Assembly (NCBI GenBank): GCA_013396635.1
Contig: WBMW01005037.1
Location: forward strand, 124,001 to 188,000
Source: Penelope pileata
Taxonomy: Eukaryota > Chordata > Aves > Galliformes > Cracidae
Direction: 5' to 3'
DNA length: 64,000 nt
How positions within the stretch are numbered: the stretch's first letter is position 1; each line of letters starts with the position of its first letter. Shown here piece after piece: positions 50,831 to 60,512 of the stretch. A model generated the notes under the pieces. It was not told where the DNA came from. It searched no databases and saw only the letters and a program-made list of their open reading frames with translations. Position numbers and translations under genes: made by a program.

Positions 50831-50858
50831 TTTCAGTATCTGAAACCAGATACTGAAA
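50831..50858. repeat. Perfect 12-bp hairpin with 4-base loop
   Basis: TTTCAGTATCTG at 50831-50842 is exactly complementary, inverted, to CAGATACTGAAA at 50847-50858, with loop AAAC. Arms of 12 with such a short loop are expected well under once in 64 kb of random sequence. The stem is too short for a canonical microRNA precursor (about 30 bp). It could fold in RNA or be a small inverted duplication. Confidence 0.9.
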
Positions 50859-53005
50859 TATAACAGAGGAATGTAACAGGCACAGCTCATCAGTGAACTG
50901 GGATTTAATTATTATTTGAGTTTTACTTGCAGAAGTTTTCCATTCTGGGGAATATGCAGACATGCCTTTTATGTCTAAGAGCTAAATATACTCATAATAC
51001 TAATAGGTTAATGTGCTCACTGTTTTGATTTTTATAGAGATTTGTGGGTATTCATTAAACAATTTCAGTGTATTAAAATCAGCAAGATAGATTCCTGTGA
51101 TCTTCTCCGTACTCTTGAATTTCAATTTTTGGATCTTTGTTTAAGGAATAGTAAATTTAATTCTTTAAGTGTAGTTAAATGCAGTAAGAAAACAGGAAAT
51201 ATATATGGTTTTTTTAAGCCCTGTGAGAAAGTCTATTTAAGGCTTCTTCTGCAAGGAAGTAAATTCTGAAATGTACCTATTTAGTGTAACAGTTGTAGCA
51301 TAGGTAGGGTAGTCAGTCATACCATTGGCTTTTATACTCAGCCAGTTTACTTGCCAATATAAACAAAGACTTAAAGGCTTATTTTTTATTAGAATTTATT
51401 TTCATATGCAATTCAGACAGAATCCTGTGTGAACCTTTCAGTTCATTCATAGTATGCTAACCATTTCTGAAATGTTTCTGAAGGTAATCAACCAAAATTG
51501 TTGCTTCTAAAGACAGCAGAAAGTTATCTTCTATTTCATTAATTTTCTTCTCACGTGTTTCTCTCCTAAGAGTGATATTAAAAGTTATAAAATTTTTCCT
51601 CTTTTTAAATAGAGGCATAACCTGTTGATCACTTTCAAAACACCTTGCTATTCAGTGTATTTTCCAGTGAGTCATAAGTGTACTCTAGTCAAGTCTGTAG
51701 ACCACTGTGTTATTAAATAATGGTAAATATTCTTTGCTGCTGATTCACCCGTGGGAAGGATAGATTTAGCACCCAGCCTGTGGGCACTGAGTGCTCCGAC
51801 AAGCAGAGGGACGAAGAACGCCATTCCCGTAAGGATTCAAGAGCATGGTTTAGGTTACTGGCTGCCTGCAACCCTTCTCCTTACTCTTAAAATGTCCTCC
51901 TCAGCAGAAGGGAAGAGACATCGCCACATAGCTGTTAACCTCTGGCATCAGCTGGAAACTGTCCTTCCTGCACAAGAGTTCTGCAACAGGCTGCTTCCCT
52001 GAGACAGAGGGCTCAGTTAAAGCATCAGGAGCCACATCGCAGGCAAACTGCAACTAATCATTAGAAATTGGCCTGCCCACCTTCCGTGAGGAATGGCCAG
52101 AAATCGATGCTGGGTAGTGTTCAGCTGTCCCATCCATTTGCATGCTTTACTCCCTTCCTCTTCAAGGATCTCACATGAGTCCATTGTGTCTTTGCTTTAC
52201 ATGCAAGGCACAAAAGATCCTTCAAGAATATGGAGGGTGCTTCTAGCTGCGATTCGAAGCTGCCTTCATACTTCTATCTGCCTTGCAAAAAAGCAGTGGA
52301 AAACATCCATGTTCATGAAAAGGAATCACCACTGAAGGGTCACCAAATCTTTTGCTGTTCCTCCTCCTCTCCTCACCTTACAGATGCTCTCTGCCAATGT
52401 AAAACGTGAAGATGCTTTTTCCATGACAGCTGAGGAGTGAGAAGCCACGTCAAGCAAAATCTTCAGGTCTCACTAAGCAGAGCACAAATCCCAGGGTCAG
52501 AAGTTGGAACTCAGCCTCCTGTCCTCTTGATGAGGACTTGTCTAGTGTAATAATCTCAATTTAAAGGGCCTGACCTTTTAAAGGAGGGATGAAATTGCAA
52601 CTTATATTGTTTGTTTGGGTGTTTTGGTTGCTTGACAGTTCTAAAGTATTTTATCCTAGCTACCATAGCTGCTTCATGTGACTCCCTCATTTCAGAGTGG
52701 AGAGTTGCAGGATAAGGACAACGTCTGTAGTACGGAATTCTATATAGGTGACATACTAGCTGAAGGTCTATAAGTTTTGGAACTTAATTTTATAAGCTTA
52801 CGTTTTCATAAATGTAATAGAGCAACTTTTGACACTGGAGTAAATAATAGACGTTCCTGCCATCAAGAAATTGCAATTTCTTTGCACTATTGCTGTATTG
52901 CTGCAAAGCAAATCAGACAGTAGAGGGAGCACAAGTTAACAGTCGCTTTTCCCAGTGCTATGGGCTAGCCACATTAATTGTATGTAAAACAGCTAACAGA
53001 AATGG

Positions 53006-53032
53006 AAGAAAGAAAGAAAAAAAGAAAGAAAA
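53006..53032. repeat. Imperfect (GAAA)n microsatellite
   Basis: Several GAAA units interrupted by an extended A-run, purine-only on the plus strand. Confidence 0.8.
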
Positions 53033-54696
53033 GGGGCAAAGCCATGTTGGTTAGCAGCATACTGGGTGTGGGTGAAAGGGCTGGAGGTAACAGATTGAAT
53101 GCCTGAGTATTAGGGAGTGAGAAGCTAAATATGGCATCTTAATACAGCACGTGGCAAGGGGCCAGATCTGCTAGTTCATAGATCTTAAACCTGTTTCCAA
53201 TATTTGGGTTTGAGTAGGATTAAAAACCAGAAGAGGAGATTTTTCTGGGTCTGGTTTCAACAGAGATGGAATCTCTGAAGAGCAATTTCAGTGCTGTGGA
53301 ATCTAAACCCAAATTCCAGTCTTATATGACCTTAGCATCCAAGCCGCAAGCCAACATCATTTCTTCTGTCCGTCTGTACCAACCATTTGATAACTGTGCT
53401 ATACAAAATCACTTGCATGCAACTAAAAAATGTAGTTAGGTGATTGTGGCTCTCTGGAAATAAAACCAAGCGCTCTGACAATTGATACTTATATCAAGAA
53501 TGATGTGTAAATTTAGCCTCTACCTCTGGTTTTAAAAAATGTAGCATCTCCAAGGTAAGATTTTCTTGTGCTGTGTGTTAGGCGTGTTTGTTGTGCAGTG
53601 CCAGAGTTAAGACCAGTTGCTAGAATATAAAGATTCTTAGGAATCAGCTGCATTAATGACTTTGTTATAACGGAGGATATAAACGAGACCGACATTTACA
53701 TAACAGACTTTCCAGTATAAAAGCCAGATTCTGCTGGCTATAAACACGCAGAAAGCTTTACCATGAAAAATTTTAACAATTGGGGTTAGATGTTTAGAGA
53801 AAATGCAGGCAAGACACATGAATCTACTGCTTTTTTATCATATTTTTCCAAGTGGAATGACTTGAGCTAAAGTTAACTTTTTACTACTTAAGAAGATTAC
53901 ATGGTTCATAGAAAAATAATTCAAACTGCTTAATTTTTAAAGCTTTTTTAATAAGAAAACTTCAAAGAGGTTCATTGTGGAGTAGTATTCAAGCAATGTA
54001 GGTAGGGTAGTTAAATATTCCCTCACTGAAATGTAGTTTGAAAAATAGACTTTCATGGCACCTATACAACTATTTCTATAGATCCTTATCTGTAAGAACA
54101 GTAACATATTTCTTTTTTTTTTTAATTAAAGATCATTATAATTGCTAATGTATGGTTGTTTGGGGGCATATGTGAGTCAAAGTGTGGTTTAGAGAACACA
54201 GTTTTTGAGAACACCTTAACCTTCACTGAATCCTTCATCCTGTGCTGTAACCTCTGTGCTGAATTAAAATGTAGGCCCCTGTGCGAGATGCCCTATGTCC
54301 TCGCCAGGGAGAGGAGCACCTCCAAGAGGACAAATGAGAAAGCTGGGATCCATCAACAAAACTGAGCAACAGAATTTTGTGAGACAGAGACCATTTTGCA
54401 GAGAACTTGATTAGCAGTTTGGGAAAGGAACAAAACAAAAAACCATTGATACCAAAGCAAAGGTGCAGAAGAGGCATTCAAATCATGTAGGGGAGAGACG
54501 CTCTCTCACAAGGAAGCAAAATGTTCTAGAGAGGGCACAGGCAGAGTTGTGGCTCCTAGGAAAGGTAACGTCAGGACAAGAAGTGAATTCAAACCTGTTT
54601 GGTTTTTTTTCTTTTCCTTTTTCTTCCCTTCCTTATATGGTTTTGCTTGCTTTTTGTCATTGTTTTTCGGGGAGAGGTAGCATTTTTTATTTCTCC

Positions 54697-54713
54697 TTTT
54701 TTTTTTTTTTTTT
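54697..54713. repeat. 17-T homopolymer
   Basis: Uninterrupted T-run within a longer pyrimidine-rich stretch starting about 54601. Confidence 0.9.
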
Positions 54714-55595
54714 AAAGACTTTGTTGTTCATGATTAAGATGTTCCTTTGCAAAGTCTATATTGCTTTCTTTCGTAATCCTTTAAGGATGCTACTGGAAAA
54801 CCAGAGTTTCTCACAGCCAGTGTACCCTAGGGTGATGTACCTAAAGAACTGTCTCCAGAAAATTGGACCATAAGTGTTGATGTACCCAGATATGTGGCTT
54901 ACATGATGGAGTGCTCTTCAGCTCGGGTCTTCAAAGCCTAGTCAGTAATGATTCATGTGTGATGCGTATCTGTCCAGGCATGAGAACTTGATGCAATAAA
55001 AAGATTTCTTACTCAGGTATTAAGAGACTGTAACAATTACATAATTATTACTAGGGCAGGAGGTCTCAAGTCGTGGTAAATTATTACTGTCACGTCTTGC
55101 CCCATCTTCCTGTTTGCATGCAGACCAGTTTGGTATGTTGGGATCCAGCCAGGGAATATGTGTACTTCTACCACCTCTCACTGAGTCATTTGCTGCTCCT
55201 TGCAGATTTCTCATTGATGCTTCTATAGAAAGACACTCTTGGGCAGTGAGATCCCACAGTCCACTCTCTTAGATAGTGAAAAGCACTGCTTCAACACTTG
55301 CCATTCTTCATTTCATAGTATAGTAATTCCTTAGTTTCAGTTTGATGGTAAAGGGAGTTTCTTTGTTCATCCCAGGCAAGCAAGGCTTCGGCAAGGAATT
55401 TTTTAGCCTTTGTCACTTTATTCTTAAATAGATTTCAGCATATACAGCTTTCTGAAAAGATAGCATTCTTGCATGTCTTTACTGCAATGTTTGATCTTGT
55501 AGCTTGTGTTTTAGACTGAGTCAGCATTGCTGTGCCTTCCCTCTGCTTGGTTTGTCCAGTGTGGGCTGATGCAGTTCCAGAGAGTCTGAAGCCCC

Positions 55596-55601
55596 TTTAT
55601 T
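55596..55601 (-). terminator. Polyadenylation signal downstream of the candidate terminal exon
   Basis: On the minus strand AATAAA lies about 120 nt beyond the stop codon of the 55718-55976 frame. The distance suits a short 3' untranslated region. The sequence after it is only moderately T/G-rich. Confidence 0.3.
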
Positions 55602-55717
55602 TCTAGCCATTTTTTTCTTTCTTTTTTTTTTTTCCCCTCCCCTCTAAGGCAGCTTTTAGGATGGGGAAAAATTCTTACTTCTAGGCTGAAAGCTAGGAGA
55701 TGGTCTGTGCTGGTTGA

Positions 55718-55976
55718 TCATGGTGGTTCTGTTTCCACTTTGTGGCCATAGTCACTCAACTGGATACTGAGTCTCTCCAGCAAATTTAATGCTTTAATCC
55801 ACCATGGAGGGTATGATATATCATAAATGCAAACCAACCCTAGAGCCAAAATGATGTTCACAACATAAAACGAAGTTATCATTTTGATGGGGGTATATTT
55901 TCCAGTGTCATGATTTCCTTTGTCCCTTTTGCCTGTCGGGATTGTGAATGCATGAACTCCCTCACTCGGTTCCTTA
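55718..55976 (-). CDS. Candidate terminal exon of an unrecognised membrane protein
   Basis: On the minus strand the tract CCTGTTTTTGCTTTCCTTGAG provides an acceptor, and one frame then runs 85 codons to a TGA. The part before the exon is closed by in-frame stops. The peptide starts KEPSEGVHAFTIPTGKR. It continues through a polar K/D-rich stretch to a hydrophobic segment at about residues 32-53 (MITSFYVVNIILALGLVCIY), then PPWW and a possible amphipathic helix ending in a charged tail. This looks like one membrane span near a C-terminus, with far more protein-like composition than chance frames here. AATAAA follows the stop by about 120 nt. The acceptor ends in GAG rather than CAG, and I could not name the family. 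A decayed pseudogene fragment is possible. Confidence 0.45.
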
Positions 55977-56515
55977 CTCAAGGAAAGCAAAAACAGGAAG
56001 CTTAAACTTCATTTTTCTTTCAAATGAATATTAATGAGGAACATTGTGAGGTACTGCTCGGCTCCATGATAATACACATGTCCATTCATGAAATGGTCCA
56101 GACAGAACAGAGGATTAGGAATACAGAGTTTAAGACTGGATTTGGAAAGGCAGCAGAGGAACTTCAGGCCCCAAAATATCTTCAGAAAATGTGGCTTTAT
56201 TTCATGCTCTCAGCCAGGATTCTCCTTACAGCACCACTATATTCATAATAAAGAAATAAATTAAATCCACCCTTTCCTGTATGCCTCACGACACTCAGCA
56301 CTGTGCATGCTCAGCACATGTGTAGTTTTGATAAAGAGACATTATCGAGACCGAAATCATTTTAAACAAAACAAATAATGTGGCTGCCCAACACTTCCTC
56401 TGGAAGTAGTTCCTTGGACAAAATCTTTCTTAACACTCACATGTATGGAGTTAGTATATCCCTCAGTAACACCAGTTCACAGAATTTTTCAGGATAAATG
56501 TCTGGCTGTGTGTTT

Positions 56516-57045
56516 TATATATAGGGTGTGAAGCTCAGCCGTGTGGGAGGGCGCTGGCGGTGCCGGGGGCCAGGCCTCGCTCTGCCCGTGCGCAGGCCGG
56601 GGTGAGCAGGCCGCAGCACGGCTCTGCCCCATCCCGCAGCAAAGGGCTTTGGGGCACAGCTGGTGCAGCCACTGGGGCCTCGATATGGGACAGCAGTGCT
56701 GCAAAGCCATCGGGTTCCCTGCCCCATGGCAGGTTGTTCTGAGGGTTGTTTTGAGGATGGGGTGAGCGTCCATCTGAGAGCTGCTGACGCTGGGCGAGGC
56801 TGGGGGTGTTCATGTGGGGTACAGGCTGGGCTCGCAGAGCTGGGGGCTGGCTCCCCGCATCTCTTTGGCCTGGGGATCAGCACCCCGTGTCCCCTCAGGC
56901 TGGGGGCCGCAGCGTGCTGCTCGCTCCCAGGAGCGGGGCTCAGCCGTGCGCTCTGTTTACGAAGCTGTGAAGAGCTGCTTGCTTCAGAAGCAGATAGGTC
57001 ACTCCTAGACAAGAAAGCGTGCAGCGGCGATGGAAAAACAACTTC
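56516..57045. promoter_or_regulatory. CpG-rich patch beginning at a TATA-like motif
   Basis: TATATATAG at 56516-56524 sits exactly where AT-rich DNA gives way to a GC-rich, CpG-enriched block of about 500 bases. That is the arrangement of a TATA box about 30 bases before a plus-strand start. GTGAGC donors follow on the plus strand near 56601 and 56762. Overlapping frames of up to 209 codons on the minus strand reflect low stop density in GC-rich DNA and have no motifs. Promoter activity is inference; the direction of any transcript is open. Confidence 0.3.
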
Positions 57046-58683
57046 GTTATTGTAACACCAAAGAGCATAAAGCAAACCTGGAGGTGACCTGCAGAAGAGC
57101 ACGCTGCTGAGTTTCTGCCCCGTTTGGTACTTTATGGCATACAAAGGAAGATTGAGAAGTGTGCAGGCTTTTTTTTTTTTTTTAAAGTTTTAAAATAAAA
57201 AGTATCTTTGTCTGATACTTTGTAGCAAGCATGCTGATTCTGGCTTCCCCCGATTTTGCTGCAGGGCCTGTGGGAGAAGGGCTCTGAAGGATACCAGCAG
57301 CTCTCTCAGTGTTTTCCTTTAAGAAAAGCAGTGCTTTGAGAGGGACCGTTTTTTCATTTAATGTTCCTGAGACTGTCTGAGCTAAAATAGGTGTTAATAA
57401 AAAGAAGGCAGTCTGTTAAAATTGCTTCCTTTCCAAATAAGTTTTGTATGATGAAATGTGTAACTGAAGGGCTTAAAGGTCACAAGTGAGACCAGGGCCC
57501 CTTGGTTTTCGATTCTGTGCAGACATGTCGGAAGCAAACAGCTTACAACCTATGTGACAAAGGCAGATAAAAGATGGTTGGGAAAAGAGGCACAGGAGGG
57601 GGAAGTGGCTCGTTCGGGGTCACGCGCGGATTGGTGGCTGTGCTGGATCGAATGGCCTTCGTGAGATGAGCTCTCCTGGATCTTGTCCTGCTGCTTAGTC
57701 CCCCAGCTCACCTCTTTCCTCTGGACATTGTTGTTGGCTGCTGTGAGCATTCAAACAGGCCTGCGGGCAGGGTTACAGACATTGTGTTTGACCAGGAGGG
57801 ATGCTGAGGACGTGCCCTGTGCTGGGTCCATAAGTGAGCAGAGTGCTGCACTCTGCTTTTAGCGTGGCAGAAGGACATGAGTTGGGACTGGGGCTGGGGC
57901 TGGGTGCAGAGCCCGGAGTGCTGCCAGCTTCCCTCAGCCCTGGCTGGTGCCTGAGAGGCAGCAACAAGGAACTCCCCTCGCACACCTAAGGGCTGTCAGA
58001 CAGTTGCTTGTGTTATATGGATTACTAAAATCTAAGACAAAACCACCAGAAAGACTTAGTGAGAACGCTGGAAAAGGGTCTAATTCTGCAACCGCCCTAG
58101 GGTACGTGGGGCACCCTAATTTAACATCAAGGCACTTAAGAAGTAATGATGCCGTTAGTTTGCCAGACAGCCAGATTCTTCCAGGAAAAGTAGGGTACAA
58201 AAGACCCCTATTCTGTAATTGTATAACTGTGATCTGTGTGTAATTTTAGAATCTAAGCTTAAAAGTTTTCTATGAAAAGAAAAAGATGGGGGAAAATACC
58301 CTTTTTGAAAGGGAATGCTTTCAGGCCCTCAGCAGTGCAGGGAAGGAGGAGCAAAATCACAGTTCTGTTATTCCTGCAGACCATCTCTGTTAATGGCTCC
58401 TGGTACTGAGAGTGCTGTGGTTTGCTAGCACTGGAACGTGAAGTCATTTTGAGTGTGAAAACCTGAACGTCGTTCTATTTTAAAAAAAAAAAAGTAAAAG
58501 GAGAAGAGGAATGTTTACAGCACATTAAAACCTGTGTGACAACTTAAAAACTATTTTAACAATCCTCTCATTCCCCTTCCTGTTACGCTCCATAAAATGA
58601 GAGCGCGGTGTCAGGCGCGGGCACCCGGAGCTCTGCGGGCTGCTGGGCACCGCTGGGAGCCGGGAGCTGCCTGCCCTGCTCAC
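57046..58683. other. Unique sequence, no supported gene
   Basis: Includes a 15-T run at 57169-57183 and a short G-rich repeat of GGGGCTGG words near 57885-57905. The right end (58.6-58.68 kb) is CpG-enriched and adjoins the next exon candidate. Nothing else can be supported. Confidence 0.4.
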
Positions 58684-58795
58684 CTGGGGCTGAGGGAGAG
58701 CCCCGGGGCTTCTCCCTGCCTCGCAGGAGCTGGCTGTAACCTGGCACATAGAAAACATCGGCCTCTACTACTGCTGCCTCCATGGGCTTTGTGAC
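58684..58795 (-). CDS. Candidate 112-nt exon in a CpG-rich patch, product unrecognised
   Basis: The minus strand has an acceptor (TTCTTGCTGTGCTTAG), 112 nt, and a consensus donor (CCCCAG then GTGAGC). The only good open frame is stopped by the TAG of the acceptor just outside the exon, so its boundaries coincide with splice sites. It reads VTKPMEAAVVEADVFYVPGY and on through a K/R/P-rich stretch. A second frame open to the donor gives a less protein-like peptide, and the third meets a stop. An internal ATG in fair context (AGCCCATGG) could also be a start codon. Its end phase does not match the 55976 exon, so at least one more exon would be needed if they belong together. Confidence 0.28.
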
Positions 58796-58915
58796 CTAAG
58801 CACAGCAAGAATTAAAACAGAATAATTCTTTACTAAAGGGGTTAGCAGTCAGGGGTAGGTCTGGTGCAGATGTTGACAAATATTGAAACTGAATCTCAGA
58901 AATGAGATGTTCCAA

Positions 58916-58933
58916 TTTTTTTTTTTTTTTTTT
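58916..58933. repeat. 18-T homopolymer
   Basis: Uninterrupted T-run with no AATAAA at the right distance on the minus strand. Confidence 0.9.
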
Positions 58934-60470
58934 GTAATCAGCATTCCATATGTGTCATGCGGAGAGCTAGGATGTGCTTGTGCTTTTGTTACATAAGAGT
59001 TGTTTGGTTTTTTTTATAAAGTACGGTGCAGAATGCGTGAGTAGTGAGAAGGAATACTGTGAAAAAAACTGTAAGAAAATAAGGAAAGCTCGTAGCTGAA
59101 AAGCTATTACTCAGTGTTTTATTTCCATAATCCCATGAGTTCCTTAAATTCTCTTTTAACGTTTCTGAGAAAAAGCTTCGAAGTGAAAGAAGGGAGGCAA
59201 GATTTTTTTTCTCTGGTTTAAAGGAAGGTCTCGGTTAATTCTATTAGTAGACTTTGGGCTTGTTTTTATTTAAAAACAAAACAAAAACCCCTCTCAAGTT
59301 TAGAATTTCTGTATGGAAACATTCTTCTTCTTTGCCAGAGAGGGAAGTATCTTGTTTTCATTCTGTTTGTTTTGGAGTATCTGTACTTAAATGTTTTGTG
59401 TTTGTTCTTTATTGAATACATTAGTGGTGCATGAATTTCTTCCTGACAATGCTGGTTTCATGGTGCTCAGATAGGCTCGCTCTCTCCCATAAGACAGACA
59501 AACTTGTCGTTCTGCCTCATGACCCAGGTTTGCCCTCCCTGGCTTTGATTGATAACGGCTTAATTTCCTACCTTGTTTACCTTTTAATACTTTTTAAAGT
59601 GATTTTTGTTCTGGTCACTGTAGAAGAAACAACTAAAAGAAAAGCACATTGGATTCTTGCTCCAACTCCAATCTTTGTTTTTCCTTTTTAGATTATTGTT
59701 CGGCTTTAATTTGTTTGTTTCTCCTTTAAACGGGCTTGGGATTACTCAAGGGTTCCTTGTTCAGCAGGTCAAAGGGTAATTTGGAGACTTTGAAACTGTC
59801 TCCCTTTTTATCACCAAGTTTTGTTCTTCCCAGAGTCCAAAGGATTTTGTGGGCTGATAGCTGGAGGAGGATGCCTCCTTCTAAGGAAAGTGTGAGCTGC
59901 AGGCCGCCTTCATCACCAGGGGCCACTTCTGGTCTTCAGATGTGTGGAAAAAAATGGATCCATGCCTAAACCGGAGCCTTAATTAATGCCCATATAAAAC
60001 TAACAAAAAGACTATGTTTATTGGGGATTAAATGCTTTCAGATCAGCAGGTCTGACACTCAAGCAGCAGTCACTGCTGTGGCCAGGGTGAAATCCACAGC
60101 TCTGCTTTACTGAAGCTAAAACTGTAGAGCAGAGAAGTATCAATATACAGCGAGTGCTACTAAAAAATGTCCTTTAACTGAAAGAGTCCATCTGTCCCAG
60201 AGATAATCCCTACTTTTAGGAGAAAGAAGTCTGTTAGGGCTGCCCAGCCACGGCGCTGTGGGTTTGGAGGACAGCAGAACAATGCCTCGAGAGGTGGAGG
60301 CTGCTTGAAAAAACCAAAACTATTTCTTATTTCTGCAAAAGATGTAATCCTCAAAGGTGCTTTGCAGAGGGGGAACCTTTTCAGCACCTTTCTAATATAA
60401 ATTCACTCATTTTTTTTCCCAATACTTTATATCCCTTGAAAACCTTAGCAGACAAAAAGAAAAAAGCAAA

Positions 60471-60512
60471 GCCAAACAAACAAAACAAACCTAAACCCTA
60501 AGAAACAAACAA
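60471..60512. repeat. Imperfect (CAAA)n microsatellite
   Basis: Repeated CAAA/CAAAA units interrupted by CCTAAACCCTAAG. The ACCCTAA word resembles a telomere unit only once, so this is a simple A/C-rich repeat. Confidence 0.75.

Larger units (their letters stand above)
50859..55595. other. Unique sequence, no supported gene
   Basis: Mixed to AT-rich sequence without convincing exons. It contains an imperfect GAAA repeat, a 17-T run and short frames only. Confidence 0.45.

Noticed and set aside
56515..57144. 209-codon minus-strand open frame
   Set aside because: It lies in GC-rich DNA where stop codons are rare, overlaps several other open frames, and has a low-complexity A/P/R/S-rich peptide.
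59431..59691. 86-codon plus frame with hydrophobic stretch (LISYLVYLLILFKVIFVLV)
   Set aside because: The hydrophobicity follows from a T-rich stretch; no splice sites frame it and composition matches neighbouring noncoding DNA.
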